Shown here in pieces: positions 13,901-27,229 of a stretch of 64,000 nt of DNA (positions within the stretch are counted from its first letter, which is position 1; each line of letters starts with the position of its first letter). Both the position numbers and the translations under genes were made by a program. The stretch comes from Vanilla planifolia (taxonomy: Eukaryota; Streptophyta; Magnoliopsida; Asparagales; Orchidaceae). The notes beneath the pieces are model-generated. The model did no database searches. It was not told the DNA's origin and was given only the letters and a program-made list of their open reading frames with translations. The stretch is from positions 14,107,501 to 14,171,500 of the forward strand of contig CM043869.1 of assembly GCA_023846275.1 (NCBI GenBank), written 5' to 3'.

Positions 13901-16183
13901 TACATTCAGCATTAACAAATTACTTCAGAATCATGACACTCAATATTACAAGGGAGAGGATTGATTTATCCATAATGTCAAAAAGTGTTTTTATGGAGCC
14001 AAAAGTTCATACTGGTTTCATTTCATCAATTGTGCAGTTAAGCTCTTCCAACTTGGCGTTATTTATTCTTTCCATATCACCTTTGTCCAATGAAAACCCA
14101 TTCAATGTAGCAAAGCACCGATACCATCTTCTGTAAAGGAACAACGAACTGAATCCTAAGGGAAAAAATGAAAGGAACAAAATTAAATTAATTTGAGAAA
14201 GTTCACATGAGTAATGCTAAATAAATGAAAAAAAATAATACCATCAAAATGTAAAGGCTCTCTTTGAAGCTCTTCAAGTTTGGTACATAATTTCTCTCTG
14301 GAATTGGTTAGATTAAAAAAACAAACAAGAGAAAAAAGTAAATGAATATCAAACATTTCATTCCATTCCAATAAAATTAATACTTTTTTAAGATTTTCAT
14401 AATGGTAATTCAAAGATAATTACAATAATCAAAATATGTTTACAATGAAGCAAAGTCAAGCTTGACACACCTGTATAATATTGTCCTCTTCCAAGAACCC
14501 ATGTATTCAACCTGACCACCAAGTCTGAGGCATAGGTTCATCCAAAGTGGTTCTTCATTGCAAAATATATAAAGAACACTAGAGAAGTAAAAGAAAAAAT
14601 TAGAAAGAACTTGACAATTAAATATGGAAGCATTAAGAATACCAATCTTTATGGTACTTATACCAAAATCATATTATAACTAAAAGATTTAATTCCTGTT
14701 AGCCCATGATAGAGCTATTATTAGTAGTTCTATCTATATTTCCAATATTAATGATAGCATGCCCTTATCCCAAGAACAAAACAAAATATTCATAATTTTA
14801 GGAATCTTAATATAAAAGCAAAATTATTCTTCTCTTTTAGGCACATTTTCAACTTCATTGAAAAGGACACATTCACCTATAAGGTCATTGTATACATATA
14901 GCAAAAGTTCAATTCCATAACAAGATTTTCTCAAATCCTCCCTTGCCATAACCAACACAAACTAAGACATAAAATTCAAGTAGCTAACAATAGTAAAGAG
15001 CATGGGGTTCAATTGCATGACAAAGCATATGACACTCTACACTAAAGTATAGTGCCAACAACACCTCATTAAAGTCAAATAATAGGACTATCTAAATTTA
15101 AAAAGATACATTACATAGACTTTGTTAATCAACTTTAGAAAGAAGATATATCACTTTTCTTTATTTATTGTAAAAAAAAATCTAGAGTATAACATAAAAT
15201 ACTATAACACTTAATTGCATTGCATGAACCTTGCTAATCGACTTTAGAAATAAAATATATCATTTTTCATTATCTAAATACTTCACTAAATAATAATATT
15301 GATAAAAATTATTGGTTTTCACAATATTGAGTCAAGCACTTAATTGAAAAATGTGAAAGCTAGAGCATTGTAGTACTGAGTTGTTGCCCACACTCTTCCT
15401 TTGGTCTCCCTCCTCTCTTCCCCTCCCTCAAACCCTTGTACTATCTATGCAAACACAAGTAATGTTGAATAAATATTAAAATTATTTATACAATCATTAC
15501 AACATATACAACACAAAGACTAAATTAATGATGCATATCTTCATCTTTTTAAGCTTTTAGCCTATCAAGATAAGTCAATATAGACATGGGCTTTCAAATG
15601 GACAAGAATGAATGTCGCCATGCATCTTGTTCTAATCCCCTCAAACATATTCCAAGAACTTAAATTTGCATATAGTTGGGAAAAGATAACCAACAATGTC
15701 TTAAGTAGAGGATTTAATTTTGTGCTTTTAATAGGAACTAAGCTATTTTCAACTAAAATAAATCCTAGAAAGGTCCAGAAAGCACATAAAAGTGACCACA
15801 AAGACTTTGTTAATCTAATATATTCTCCATCGCACTTAGTGACCACAACAAGCGCACACAAGTGCACATGCTCCACATATCCAACTCAATCTTGCCTTCA
15901 TCATTGGATGTTCTTGATGGCCACAATAATATTCATGCAAGACTTCAACACTAAATATAACTCTCACCTCATATAACACAAGTGCCTAGAGACCATTTGT
16001 CAGATCTTGTATAAATGACTTATTAGAAATGGATCAAACTTAATAAGTTGTTCTACATGAACTATATAATGTTATTTTTCAACTTAATTAACAACATGCA
16101 AGCTCAATAGAAATTAGCTAAATTACATATATGAGAGTTAAATGAGAAATTGAAATATGAAATGAAAATAGATGCATGAGGTT

Positions 16184-16221
<38 letters not shown>

Positions 16222-19200
16222 CTCTAAACTCAAGCTTGTGATATAATGGTATGCAACCAAGAAAAAACATGATGTAATAATACCAATTGTAATCTAAAGG
16301 GTATGCAACTAAGAAAAATCCTAGTGTAATAGACACAAGCATGCAACTAGGAGAGATCCCAAAGTGTGATAATACATAATGTCATATAAAAAGTATGCAA
16401 CAAAAAAAATTCCATGGTACAATAATACCTAAGTATATTGGTATATTTGCTAAATCAAAGGATTCTCCCTAATACAAGAGCAACTATGTAGTTTCTTATA
16501 CCATTTTCTTTAAAATGATTACTATTGTCATCAGATATCCTTCATTAATGGAGAACACTAATCTTGATAAGCAACTAAGTAACACATTATGTAAAGGATA
16601 ATGTCTTAGTTATCATTGTCATATCACTCACATGTCCAATACAACGAGTTCTATTATTGCTCATCTTTATTATCAATAAAGTACACCAACTCCACCTACT
16701 TACAATATCTTCAATCCAATGAAGGTTTATGGATTAAACAAGATTTTTGACTTCGATCCATCACAAACCCCATTATAAGACCACCAAGACCTCTTAAGAT
16801 CTGTATAAGCCAACATCAATAGAGCATGCATTTGAACTATTCATATTATTACAACACATTAAAAAAGATAGTATAAGATTTTTATAACTTAGCACCACCT
16901 TCCACAAAGAATTTCCAAAAAAAAACATGATATGAGACAATTATCGAAAGAACCACTCGTTAATAAATAATATATTAAGCACATATTTATTATAAGTAGT
17001 CAGATAAAAAACCAAAAAGCAAAAAAGCCCACAAATACTCCAACTAATTGGTCATAATGGCTTACTTCAATGTTCATGGATAATACCAAGAACATTGAAT
17101 GAAAATTCAAAAATTTAAAGAAAGTTTCAAAATTGATAGAAAATTCATGAACTTCAAAAGCAATCTAATATCTTCAACATCTTTCATTAATTCTCTTTAT
17201 ATATTCTTTTTTATGAAGATATTCTTCAAGATCATGAAGATTCTCTTATTAATTATTGTTATCTTTTTATTCATGAAAAGTATTCTTCATGAATCTTCTA
17301 TTTACTTTTAATATTATTTTTGCATTTAAATGTTAAAGATAGTTTAAACTTTTTTATTTGTCATAAAGATATGCCTTCATGTTTTACCTATTTTAAATTT
17401 TTTTTCAATCATGAATATATACTTTCATAACTTACCTATTTAGTTTAATCTTAATAATCAAGTTTAAAGGTCACAATTTATGAAAAAAAAACATGCTTTA
17501 GCAATTCTAAACCATTGAGAACCCTCTCTCATAACTGGCCTTTGCTCGATGGTATTATTCTTTGGAAGTGCTTGTTGACCTTCCAACAGTGGGTGTGCTC
17601 AACAATGAATAACTTACACATTTTCCCTCCACCCTTACCTTACAACCCTTTCTTCCTCCTTGGCTTCAACTCTCTAGTCTAAGTTCTCCATTGGGCTCTA
17701 TCAACACCTCAACAAGTCTCACCAAGTAAGTACTCCATGAAAATACATTTATATGCTAAATTGATTGTTGTTGCCAACAACATTGGACTGCAATATCCTT
17801 GTAACCTCCACAATAATGCACAATTCTTAGTGTGAATAACAATTTTGAAATACCAATGTGATCTAGCCTTAAGTTAGGCTAGGTTACCAAGGTAATGATT
17901 TTAGTCTTCCTGAGTAAATTTCTATCATAACCAAAAAAATTCCCAAACCAACTTGATTCTTATCAAGAAATTGAACAGATTTGGTCAAGTAGTTCAATGT
18001 GAGATGTATGAAACCCTTTTGACGAGCCGAAAATGGAAAAAATAGGTGAAATGCACAAAACACAAGGTTTCTACCCTAAGTTTTAATGTGATGAACCACA
18101 CAAGTATGCAAATGCTAATCAAACACTCAATGGATATGAAATACTTATTGAGCCACAAACAATTTAAGGACCTACAACATTATATTCAATCTATGTAAAT
18201 TAAAATACTTACTAAAAAAAAGAGTAAAAATATCAAAGTTAATTAAAACTATTGAAGGTAAATATTATAATAGGGATAAAAATTATCTTGTACAAAGAAA
18301 ATGAAGCCTAAGCATGCGAAGTAGGACTTCAACAAGGCACAAAAATTGACAAAAAAAAATGAGTTAAATCAAGCAAAACCAAAGTGATGAAAGCAACAAT
18401 GAACATGAGATGATAACAACAATTTTTAGACCCATGATAATCTTTTGAATGAGCACTCCTTCAAGTTTTGTCAAGCCTACTTTCACACCACTATTGTTTT
18501 CTCTTGAGGCTCCATCTACCATCTTCTTAGTTGCCTCTACTTCCACCTACACCTCCACCTTTTCCTTGGTCTATCTCATGACCAAAAGGTAGCACATTAA
18601 GAATTGAAGTAGGACTCCTTTTATTGTCACTACTTCAACCAATTTACAAAATTTTATTGTGAGATATATGGTAGAAGCAATTGTCAAGAAGTGATTAAGG
18701 ATGCTCCTACAACATCATAAGCGGTCAACATTTTCATGACAACAAAATCAATCATAAGCATGACGGAGTGGTTATCAATTACCAAGCCAAGCAAGCCTCA
18801 TAGGAGAATCTTATGAGAGCACCACTTATTGGAGAGAGGAAGCTTCTCACAAGATCCAATTAGCGAAGGCCTAGAAGAAAAGCACAATAATGGAGATTCT
18901 TGAGCCAATGAGAACCCTTCATAATTTGCAATCATGACAGAAATTACAATAACAACATCAAAAAAATTCCCAAGAGGCAAGAGGTCCTTGAAATAAGAAA
19001 CAATCAGGATTTTGCTAGAAAGTACTTAAGGTAATTTCACAATCAAGTACTTTAACCTATCTCAAAGATTTACTTTTTACAAAACGAAAGGCTGACACTA
19101 AAAATGACATACAAAAATATTTGTAGATATCTTAACTTTATCCTTAGCAAAAGCATGCTTGACCAAAACTATCTGAATGACAATCTTTGGAGCTAGAGAG

Positions 19201-21654
19201 CTTAACTTGAGATTTTTTATGATGAGAATCTTTTTTTGGAATTCCAATATCTTTAATTGTTAGCACTGCTCAATATCATTTTCATCATCCTCATGATAAA
19301 CACATTATTTGCTTGCATTCCTTTTCGTCGGTACTATCATTAAGTTAAGAACCCAATAATTACGCTTCTCCTTTATTGTTGTAGGAACGTCCACCGGAGA
19401 GTGGGTCAAGGGATTGAAAGATTCCTTGAGTTGTGGAGCCCAAGACAATTCAAAAATTTCTTATGCAACTAAAAATATTGAGCATTCTTGTCGATTTTTG
19501 AGATTAGTGCTAAGACAAATTTTATGGATTTTCATTTTTTCTCCTCAATTTTCAGTTCAGTAACTTCCTTGTAAATAATGTACTAATCAATACTCTCACG
19601 GAGCTCATACAATTTGTTGGAAAATGAAAAGAGATTTGCTCAAGTCCAAAAGGGTTAGCTGTTGAACAAATGTATTGTTACATATTTTTCTCAATAGCAA
19701 GTGTTAAAAAACAACCTTATTAAACAGTTTGATATATCTTCAAAACAGTTCTTCATCCTCTTTCTAAATAGTACCCCTCTTTTGTACCCAACAAGAGATT
19801 GCAAAGGACAACAAAAAGACCTAATGAAAATAAACAAACGCTGAGATTTGAATTGTTTGGAATGCATTAGGATCATTCCAATGTTGCATCTTTCAAGAAT
19901 TAGTCCAATGGCTTGCATTTTGTGGCATCTAATGTTGGTCAGATCATCAATGCTGCACCAAACACTGTTGGGGGTCACAGTTTCCTTAATAGGCATACAT
20001 TGTACAGAATGAGTTTTACATTCAAGTGGATCTCATCACTAAGAATGCATAGAATGAAGGGGTTCCCACAAGAAGTGAAGTCATTGGAATCATTCCAATG
20101 TTGCTAATTTCAAAAATCAGAAAATATGGAGATTAAGTTGTTGAGGCATTAGAATCATTCCAATGTTGCATCTTTCAAAAATTTGACCAATAGCTTGCAT
20201 TTTGCAGCAGTTGAAGTTGATCAATCGTTAATGTCGTATCAAAAACTATCATGAAGGTATTGTGGTCAGAGCTTCCTCAAAAGCATTGTACAGAACGAGA
20301 TTTATATTTCAAAGGGATCTCCTCATCTTGAATGTGGGTTCCTACTAGAAGGCTTCTTCAACTCTTTCAACGAGTTGGCTTTCGATTTCTTAATTTGAAC
20401 AATCTTGACAAGAAACCGCAGCAACAGTCAGCCTCTTGTGTGGCTGCTATATAGAGTCTATCATAGTCACCAGCTGGGTATGATTAGGTTGGAACACTGA
20501 CAAGTCAGCCCTTTCACTACAGGGTGCATACCTGCAAGTCCACCCTTTGACTGAGAGGGTGCCAGCTTATGGGAAATAGGATTTGATTCCTCGATCACCA
20601 AAGGTGCTAACCTGTGGTTACATGTGGAACCATATTCGGGAGAATTGGCAGGGTTGCTGCAGTGTTATGTTGGTGGTCATGGCTAGCACTGCAGTGGTGA
20701 AAGGATTCATGATTTGGTAGAATGCAATCAGACTGGCATTACTATTTTGAAGGTGCGTATTTGTTTGCTCCCTAACATCTACAATGGAATTTATTGGCTT
20801 TCCATATGAAATCGAATTTGACATAGCAGGGGAGTTGAATTCTGTTGTTCTGGTGGAATCTAATGGATATGATTTTCCTTGTCACTCCCTATTTTTCCAT
20901 CATTTTCTCACAAATTGCATGAAAGGATGTTGAGGTGAAAATTAGGACATGCACAGGGTTGTACACATGACAAAGACATGAAAGTATAAGAGAAGAAAAA
21001 GATGGAGAAAACCATACTAAAAGAGAAAATAGATTACAGGATAAGCATTATTGTGCTCTCTATAAAAGTTAATAGGTTTAACAGAAACTTCAAATCCCAA
21101 AAACTGATCCTCAAAACATTCCATGATGCGTGAGGCTAATTATTAACAAGCTTTGACGAGAAAAAATAATTGCGGTTACGAACGATACAACAAAATACCA
21201 GAGGAAGCTTTTGGAGAGTTTAGACTGTTTTCAAGGGACTGATCGACAGGCGACATCAGGTTGAGAGACGATGTAAGAAATGGTTGGATAATACGGAAAA
21301 GGGCCCGGTTGCCAGCCTGAGAAGAGACTGAGGGCCAATTAGGAATTGTAATATGTCCTCGAAGAACAGCAGCTGAACTTGATAAACTCAAAATATGCTT
21401 GACGCATGTCATTTTTGTACGACTACGATCGTGTAGTTTCAAAATTACAACTTCGCCTTCGGTTGTCAATAAAAAAGTTCAGCCAAAACCAAATTCGAAC
21501 GGAGAGAAGGAGAATACCTGCTAACACAAGACAGACGACCGAGATCGGATGGTGACAGGAGCTCAAGAATGGCGCATATAAGCTCATCCGATAGAACGTT
21601 GAGGACGCCAAGAGCACCCTGCCGCCGATCTCGTGGCAGCGGCAATTGCTCCAT
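10952..21654 (-). CDS. JMJ21: F-box and JmjC domain protein, 5' nine exons (partial)
   Basis: Nine exons join in frame with GT-AG borders: 21654-21518, 14578-14471, 14297-14242, 14155-14013, 12857-12660, 12576-12377, 11991-11892, 11819-11226 and 11074-10952, giving 553 codons. The ATG at 21654 is the first in frame. Residues 18-60 form an F-box ([20 protein letters not shown]). Residues about 165-370 form a cupin-type JmjC domain with iron ligands HVD (H263, D265) and a second His in PSGWWH (H348). The family is known from Arabidopsis At1g78280: a putative SCF substrate receptor fused to a putative Fe(II)/2-oxoglutarate oxygenase, followed by a kinase-like C-terminal domain. That last part, roughly 400 residues, is missing here: the ninth exon ends at GTGSNP with a GTAAGC donor and no further exon was found down to position 1. 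Either the next intron exceeds 10.9 kb or the gene is truncated. The substrate is unknown. Confidence 0.92.
16185..16221. repeat. Poly-T run of 37 bases
   Basis: An uninterrupted T run lies directly beside the short tandem repeat that starts at 16,249. Seen from the minus strand it is a poly-A tail-like run, so it may mark the 3' end of a retroposed sequence. No retroelement body was recognised. Confidence 0.9.
16249..16446. repeat. Four degenerate tandem units starting GTATGCAAC
   Basis: Units begin at 16,249, 16,301, 16,339 and 16,393, giving lengths of 52, 38 and 54 bases plus a final unit. Each opens with G(T/C)ATGCAAC, then an A-rich stretch, then a GTGTAATAATAC-like segment. The units are well diverged. 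The array lies in intron 1 of the JMJ21-like gene. Confidence 0.7.
19863..20335. repeat. Diverged tandem duplication in JMJ21 intron 1
   Basis: Two segments, about 19,863-20,045 and 20,144-20,335, align along their length. Both start GCATTAGRATCATTCCAATG and later share GCTTGCATTTTG and a CATTGTACAGAA block. A shorter third fragment with the same ATTCCAATGTTGC core lies at about 20,084-20,119. The offset is about 281 bases. No coding potential is evident. Confidence 0.75.
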
Positions 21655-21990
21655 CCACGCTATGATAATTAGGTCGGTACACACCAAATTCAATCAAAGA
21701 GACATAAACATAGAAAATGTTCAAGATGATGGGAGTATGGAAGAAGCACTGCGCGTTACTTCGACGCGCAGATGGCCCGGAGATTAACGTGTAAAGACCT
21801 CGCCGCGGTCGAGCAGTTTCTTTACACCGTCACGGTGGAAAGGTCAATCTGGCCGACGTCCGCAAAAGACAGCAACTGGGATTCGGCTAACCCAAACCGA
21901 TAAAGAACCCATTTGAAAGAAGAGCGGTTTGGGTAACTCGAAATGTAACTCGAAATCTACCCGAGTCAGATGTGAAACATGTATTTTTAT
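21655..21990 (-). promoter_or_regulatory. GC-rich, CpG-containing 5' region of the JMJ21-like gene
   Basis: Immediately upstream of the JMJ21 ATG, base composition rises sharply with many CpG sites (for example around 21,750-21,870) and falls back to AT-rich DNA after about 21,990. This is the expected place for the 5' UTR and core promoter. I see no clear TATA box. Limits are set by composition only. Confidence 0.5.
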
Positions 21991-24900
21991 CGCTTTTCCC
22001 AGGAACATAGAACGATTTCTTCTCTGAAAATTCTCTATTCTAACTATTGCCTTATTATTATACTAATTTTGATATCTACATTCATTAGTGTAAATAAATC
22101 TCAAATTCAGACCATTTTTTTATGAACAGAAAAATCTCATGCAACAAAGTACACCCCAAGCATTACCAATAGTAACAACAAATTCTAGTAGAAGTGACAT
22201 TCCCTTAACCTATTTGAGATTCCTTAAAAAGGCATAATTGCAAAGAAATCAACAATATTTTTTTAATTAATCTATGATAAAACTAATAGATCAATAGACA
22301 CGAGGAATAATAGCTCAAGAGCCAACAACATTATAATCTTATTTTGAAAATGCTATTACTTTTTGGGTAAGATTTCTTACTTTTATTGTCAATTTATTAT
22401 CATATTTTTTTTAGTTTTTATATCTTTTTGGTGATAATGTAATCTCTTTTTTATTTATATTATATTTTACAATCTTTTAAATATTTAGTTGATATTTTTT
22501 CAATTTTTTAATACTATTTACTTGTTTGAAGAGAAGGTTCAAATAATTTAATTTAAATCATTATTTCTTTAAAAAAATAATGATAAGCATGCAAAATTCC
22601 AATGCATATTTGTTTCTTCATATTTCATTAATGATAATCGCAAATATTGCATTTATTAAAAGTAGTCACAAAAAATTTTTATTTGATTAATTCATTGATT
22701 GAAAATGTTAAATTGGTTGTCTACTAATTATCTATTTAGATATACTATTAGTGTTGAAGGTGATTTAAGTTTTGAGTTTAAATATCAATTGGAACATCAA
22801 AGATGTTGACACAAAAATTTGTTAACCACTTTGTAGTTATTGGATTAGGTTAATTATTGATATTGCTTTATAGGTTTTATGAGTTTAAGAAGGATAATGA
22901 GTAGGAGTTACAAAATTTTATCATAAAAAATCTTTAAATAAGTAAAAACTACAATGATTATGCACTTGCCATTGCTTCATTGTTTTGTGATTTGTGGAGC
23001 ATTGACACATTGAAAGAAACTTTCTGGAGAACTAAAAGAATTAGAGAAATAAAAGAAGAAAAAGACTCAAATATTATAAAGGGGTTTATCTTAATAGCAT
23101 CTCTTAAGCTCATCTATCTAAAGAGTTCCCTTTGTTGATGGATCAACTTCATAAGTGACCAAGAAGACAATTGCTTTTATTTATTGTAGAATGACTTTTA
23201 TATCTCCATTGTTGAATAAACTGAAAATGTTACAAATTTTATTATTGTAGACCTAGAGAAGCCTAATTATTAGATCATAATAAGACATATTTATTAGCAA
23301 TTAATCACTATTCAAATTTAATAAATAAAAACTATTCAAAAAATTTTGGTTATATATGACATATTGTAAATCATAAGATTAAGTTAATAAAATTATAATT
23401 GTATATATTTTATGAAATAAAGTTAATTTAAAAAATATTAGGTCTATTGATTAAAATCTTAATATTTTAAATTTACTTTAAGAAGTGTCTCACATTATTT
23501 AATAAAATCAAATTTTATTTAAGCATAATATTAAGAGGTGCTCAATGAGAGAAATCAAATTTTTATAAGTTTATAAGTTTAGAGATATAATAAATTAGTT
23601 ATAAAATTTACAAAAAGAGATATAAATATAATTTTAGTAATTTTTTATCTTAAAATTGTCTCAAAGTGAGTAGGTAAAGATGGGTTATAAAAATGGAAGC
23701 CATGGTTGGATAAAGAAAAAGAAAAAGTGAGAAAGAAGAGAAGAGAAAAAGAGATGAAAAGAAATAAAGAGAAGGAAGAGAACTATTGTAAAAGTAAGAA
23801 GAAGATCAAAGATAGTGAATTCAAGATAGTATATAAAGGTATAGCTGATTACAAGTTAAGGAAGAGATGCTAGAGTAAGAAAAATAAAAAAAGAAATAAG
23901 CAAGGTGAAGAGATAATACAAATTTAAAAAATTATTTTATGTTAGAATAAAAGGATTTTAACCATTATATGTTGTAAAAATATGTTTTTAAGGATTATAA
24001 TAAGTTTGGATTTGGTTGAAGTGAATAAGTTTGGATTTGATTTAAGTAAAAATAGTGTTTATTTAAAATAATTTTGATATATTAATGAGGTAGTAATATA
24101 ATAAAGGAAATGATTTTTCAGAATTTTATGAGTAATATTATGAGTGTCATTGCTATATTAAAAAATATTTGATAATTTATATGTATGCATAATATTGTAA
24201 TAAATCTAGAAGATAGAGATATTATATAAAAAAATTTCATCTTGGATTTAGGTAAGAATTTTTTATAACTATGATGTTAACACATTACTAAATTAATTAT
24301 ATATATATATATGACATATATTTCTATGTTACTTTTTGTTATGTATTATGACCATCAAAATGTTTATTACATCTTTTCTTATGCATCACAAATAATAGAC
24401 AAAATAATCTAAATTAGCATGCTTAGTTCACAAATTAATATTTTTGGATGATTTTATCTACACGGCTAATATATTTAAATATGATAATAACAAAATAAAT
24501 AGATTTTCAGAGACATTATTATCAACACTAAGCTCAATAATGAACTATAAGTTATAGGTTTATCTAACATTAGACCCAATAATAGACATAGATTTTTAGA
24601 GCATACCTATCTATTGTAAGTCTTATGATTTTAAGATGTGTATAAATAGATGACACAAATCCAACAATGAATAGTAGAGTTTAGGACTTTGGAATATACT
24701 TGCCTGGAGGTGCTAGTTTCAATGATGGACTACAAGGCATAGGTCATCGAACCATACTTGTATGGTATTTTATTTAGATATTATAGTGTCGACAGAAAGT
24801 CATTATAGATATAGTTTTTATTTGGATCCAAAGGATAATAATTCAAAAAAAATTAAGCCTAATAATCACATAAAATATTGAAATTTAAAATAAAAAAATA

Positions 24901-27229
24901 AAAAATTAATATTTATATTTTATCTAACTTTTTTATGATACAAACATGATTTATGATTTTATTTTTATCTTATTCATATAGTTTATCATTATCTTCACAT
25001 GCTTATATTTGTTTTTAAATAATTATTTCTTTTATATCATGTTACTTTACATGGTTATCTATTGATTTTATAGATCATGAATCCACTGTACTAAAAAGCT
25101 AGGGAGTATAATGCCTTCGAGGAAGATTATACCCCTAAGCCATGAGAGTGGGTAACATTTAGTTGTAGATAGGTTCTATATTATGCTTAAACTTTATTTT
25201 TAATTAAAAACCTTATTTTAAACTTTTCATAATTTGGATGTTTACATATAATTTTGTAGTTGTGTTCTCTTATTTAACTTAATAGTTATTTTGTTTTTGC
25301 TATTAAATAGGTTGAATTTAGAATTTTGTCTTATTATTAGGTCTTTAATTAAGGTTTTAATATCCTAACATATTTATTTAATGATACCTAAACTTTGATT
25401 TTTTTAGTTCAACAAATTAACTAAGTGCATCCCTACACCTTTTTATGCCTCATTTTTATTCATAAGATATCTTAGTTTATTCTTTAATATTTTATGAATG
25501 TTACTTATTTCATTTAAAGTAACATTCATGTGGATGGGTAAGATAAATAATTATTTTCTTATTAACAAGCTTATTAAGGAATACCATTGTCAAAGAAACC
25601 ATCTCTAACATGATAGTATTAAGATGAACTTATGCCTTGGCCTTTGTTCATGCTTATTTATACTTGGTTAAGAATCTAAAGTTTATCGAGAATTGGATAT
25701 CACAAGGGGAGTGTAAATTGTGTGATAACAAATAAAATAAGAAAACATTGGAAACAATTTGAAAACCTTTTTTTTTAACTTTTCTAATTCTTAATAAAAC
25801 TTTTCTACAGTAGTGATGAGTGAGAATTAAAAGATTTAAGAAAAAGCAAAATTGAAACAGAAAGAAATATATATGGATCAACCAAAACACATGCCTACAT
25901 CCATCTCTAGCCAACCTAACTATAATTCTATTAAATCTACTCTCTTTTATCGTAGTTGGTAAGGATAAACTAAATACAAATGGTATTTAAGGAGTCACTA
26001 GTAGTAGTTACAAAAATAAGTTATAGTTGTTAGAAACAAACAATTATAGTAATAATAATATTTGATACAAGAACTTATATCTTATCCTTAAAACATAAGT
26101 GGCACAAATACTAATAATGTTAAGAATGAAGATACCAATGGATTTTGGAACATGATGACCTAGAAACAAGATGTGGATATATGTGATAAGCTTTGTTCTC
26201 AATTTAGTTAATAGATTTTTAAATTATAAATGTATGATAATTTTTAAATATATCTCAGGTATTTCTTATTGATGTGAAATGTTTTATCTAGTAACCAATG
26301 AGTAGATATGAGCATTTCGTGCATATAAGATCATTACATTGTATAAATTGAAAAAAAATCAATACTTTTATTATATATGCTTCTTATCTATAAGCTTCTT
26401 AAAACATAATTGTATGAATTAACTTAGGTTCTTTTTGACTTAATTGTTTAGGATAGTGATATGGTTATACAAGCATGAAATGTATTTCATATGTGTATAA
26501 TGCAAGTGAAAACTTTAATAACTTGAACGTAAGGATTTTCATACAAGATTGTTCCCATATACAACCAAACTTGTACTTCTTTGTTTTAGTTGAAACAACT
26601 ATTATATCTATTATGGTGAAACATTTGTAACTATAAGATTTTCTAATTTATGCTTAAGACACAAAGCCAAAAACCTAATCGTAACAATATGATAGGTAAT
26701 ATCACCTTGTATGAACATAAGACCAATATGACATTTAGCTTGATGTTAGTTGATCTACTTCACTTGCTTAGCTGAGTTTAACATGGTTTGTAATTACATT
26801 ACTTAAGATTTATATGTCTTGATAAATTCTATAACTCATGAAGAACTTATTTACCATTAAATCATTCATGAGTGTAAAGAATGTAATGTAATCCTAAGAG
26901 GCACTCAATTTAAATGAAAAGTTTAACATTATATTAGTTAACATAGTAGATAAAGAGCTCTTAATGGTTTAGCTACACCATAAGAGGATTGTCCATGTGG
27001 CTTTAAAATTAGTAGGTTGAGCCAAATGCATGTGTAACATCCAAAAATGGAGGCAAAAATTTTAATAAATTTAAATCATGGGATATAAAAAAGAAGAATA
27101 CTAAAGAATGATTGATAGTCTTAAAAAAAGAGTTATAAAATTGTGATTTTGATATAAATATACTTCAAAAACTTTTATAGATTTTTCTAAAATTATTTGA
27201 AAATATCTTAAGATTTTTAAGGTATCATA
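21991..27229. other. AT-rich intergenic DNA, no gene recognised
   Basis: No recognisable exon, RNA gene or retrotransposon domain is seen. The interval contains purine-rich patches (about 23,690-23,920) and short AT dinucleotide runs near 24,295. Confidence 0.5.

Larger units (their letters stand above)
14579..21517 (-). other. Intron 1 of the JMJ21-like gene (6.9 kb)
   Basis: The donor CAG/GTATTC at 21517 and the acceptor CTCTAG/T at 14579 join codon AG|T (Ser46) and restore the conserved [16 protein letters not shown] stretch. The other introns measured are 173, 86, 1,155, 83, 385, 72 and 151 bp. Within the long intron I see a poly-T run, a short tandem repeat at 16,249-16,446, and a diverged duplication at 19,863-20,335. 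The rest is AT-rich with no recognisable gene. Confidence 0.85.

Noticed and set aside
17520..17710. GC-richer patch in JMJ21 intron 1 as a possible exon
   Set aside because: It lacks an open frame with similarity, and exon 1 and exon 2 already join perfectly in the conserved reading frame.
20540..20625. Box B-like GGATTTGATTCCT suggesting a SINE
   Set aside because: No box A at a suitable distance upstream; the nearest candidate is only about 25 bases away.
27013..27040. TGTAACATCC string as start of a long LTR
   Set aside because: No matching string was found near the 3' end of the chromovirus, and the shorter LTR pair at 29,560 and 33,874 explains the element.
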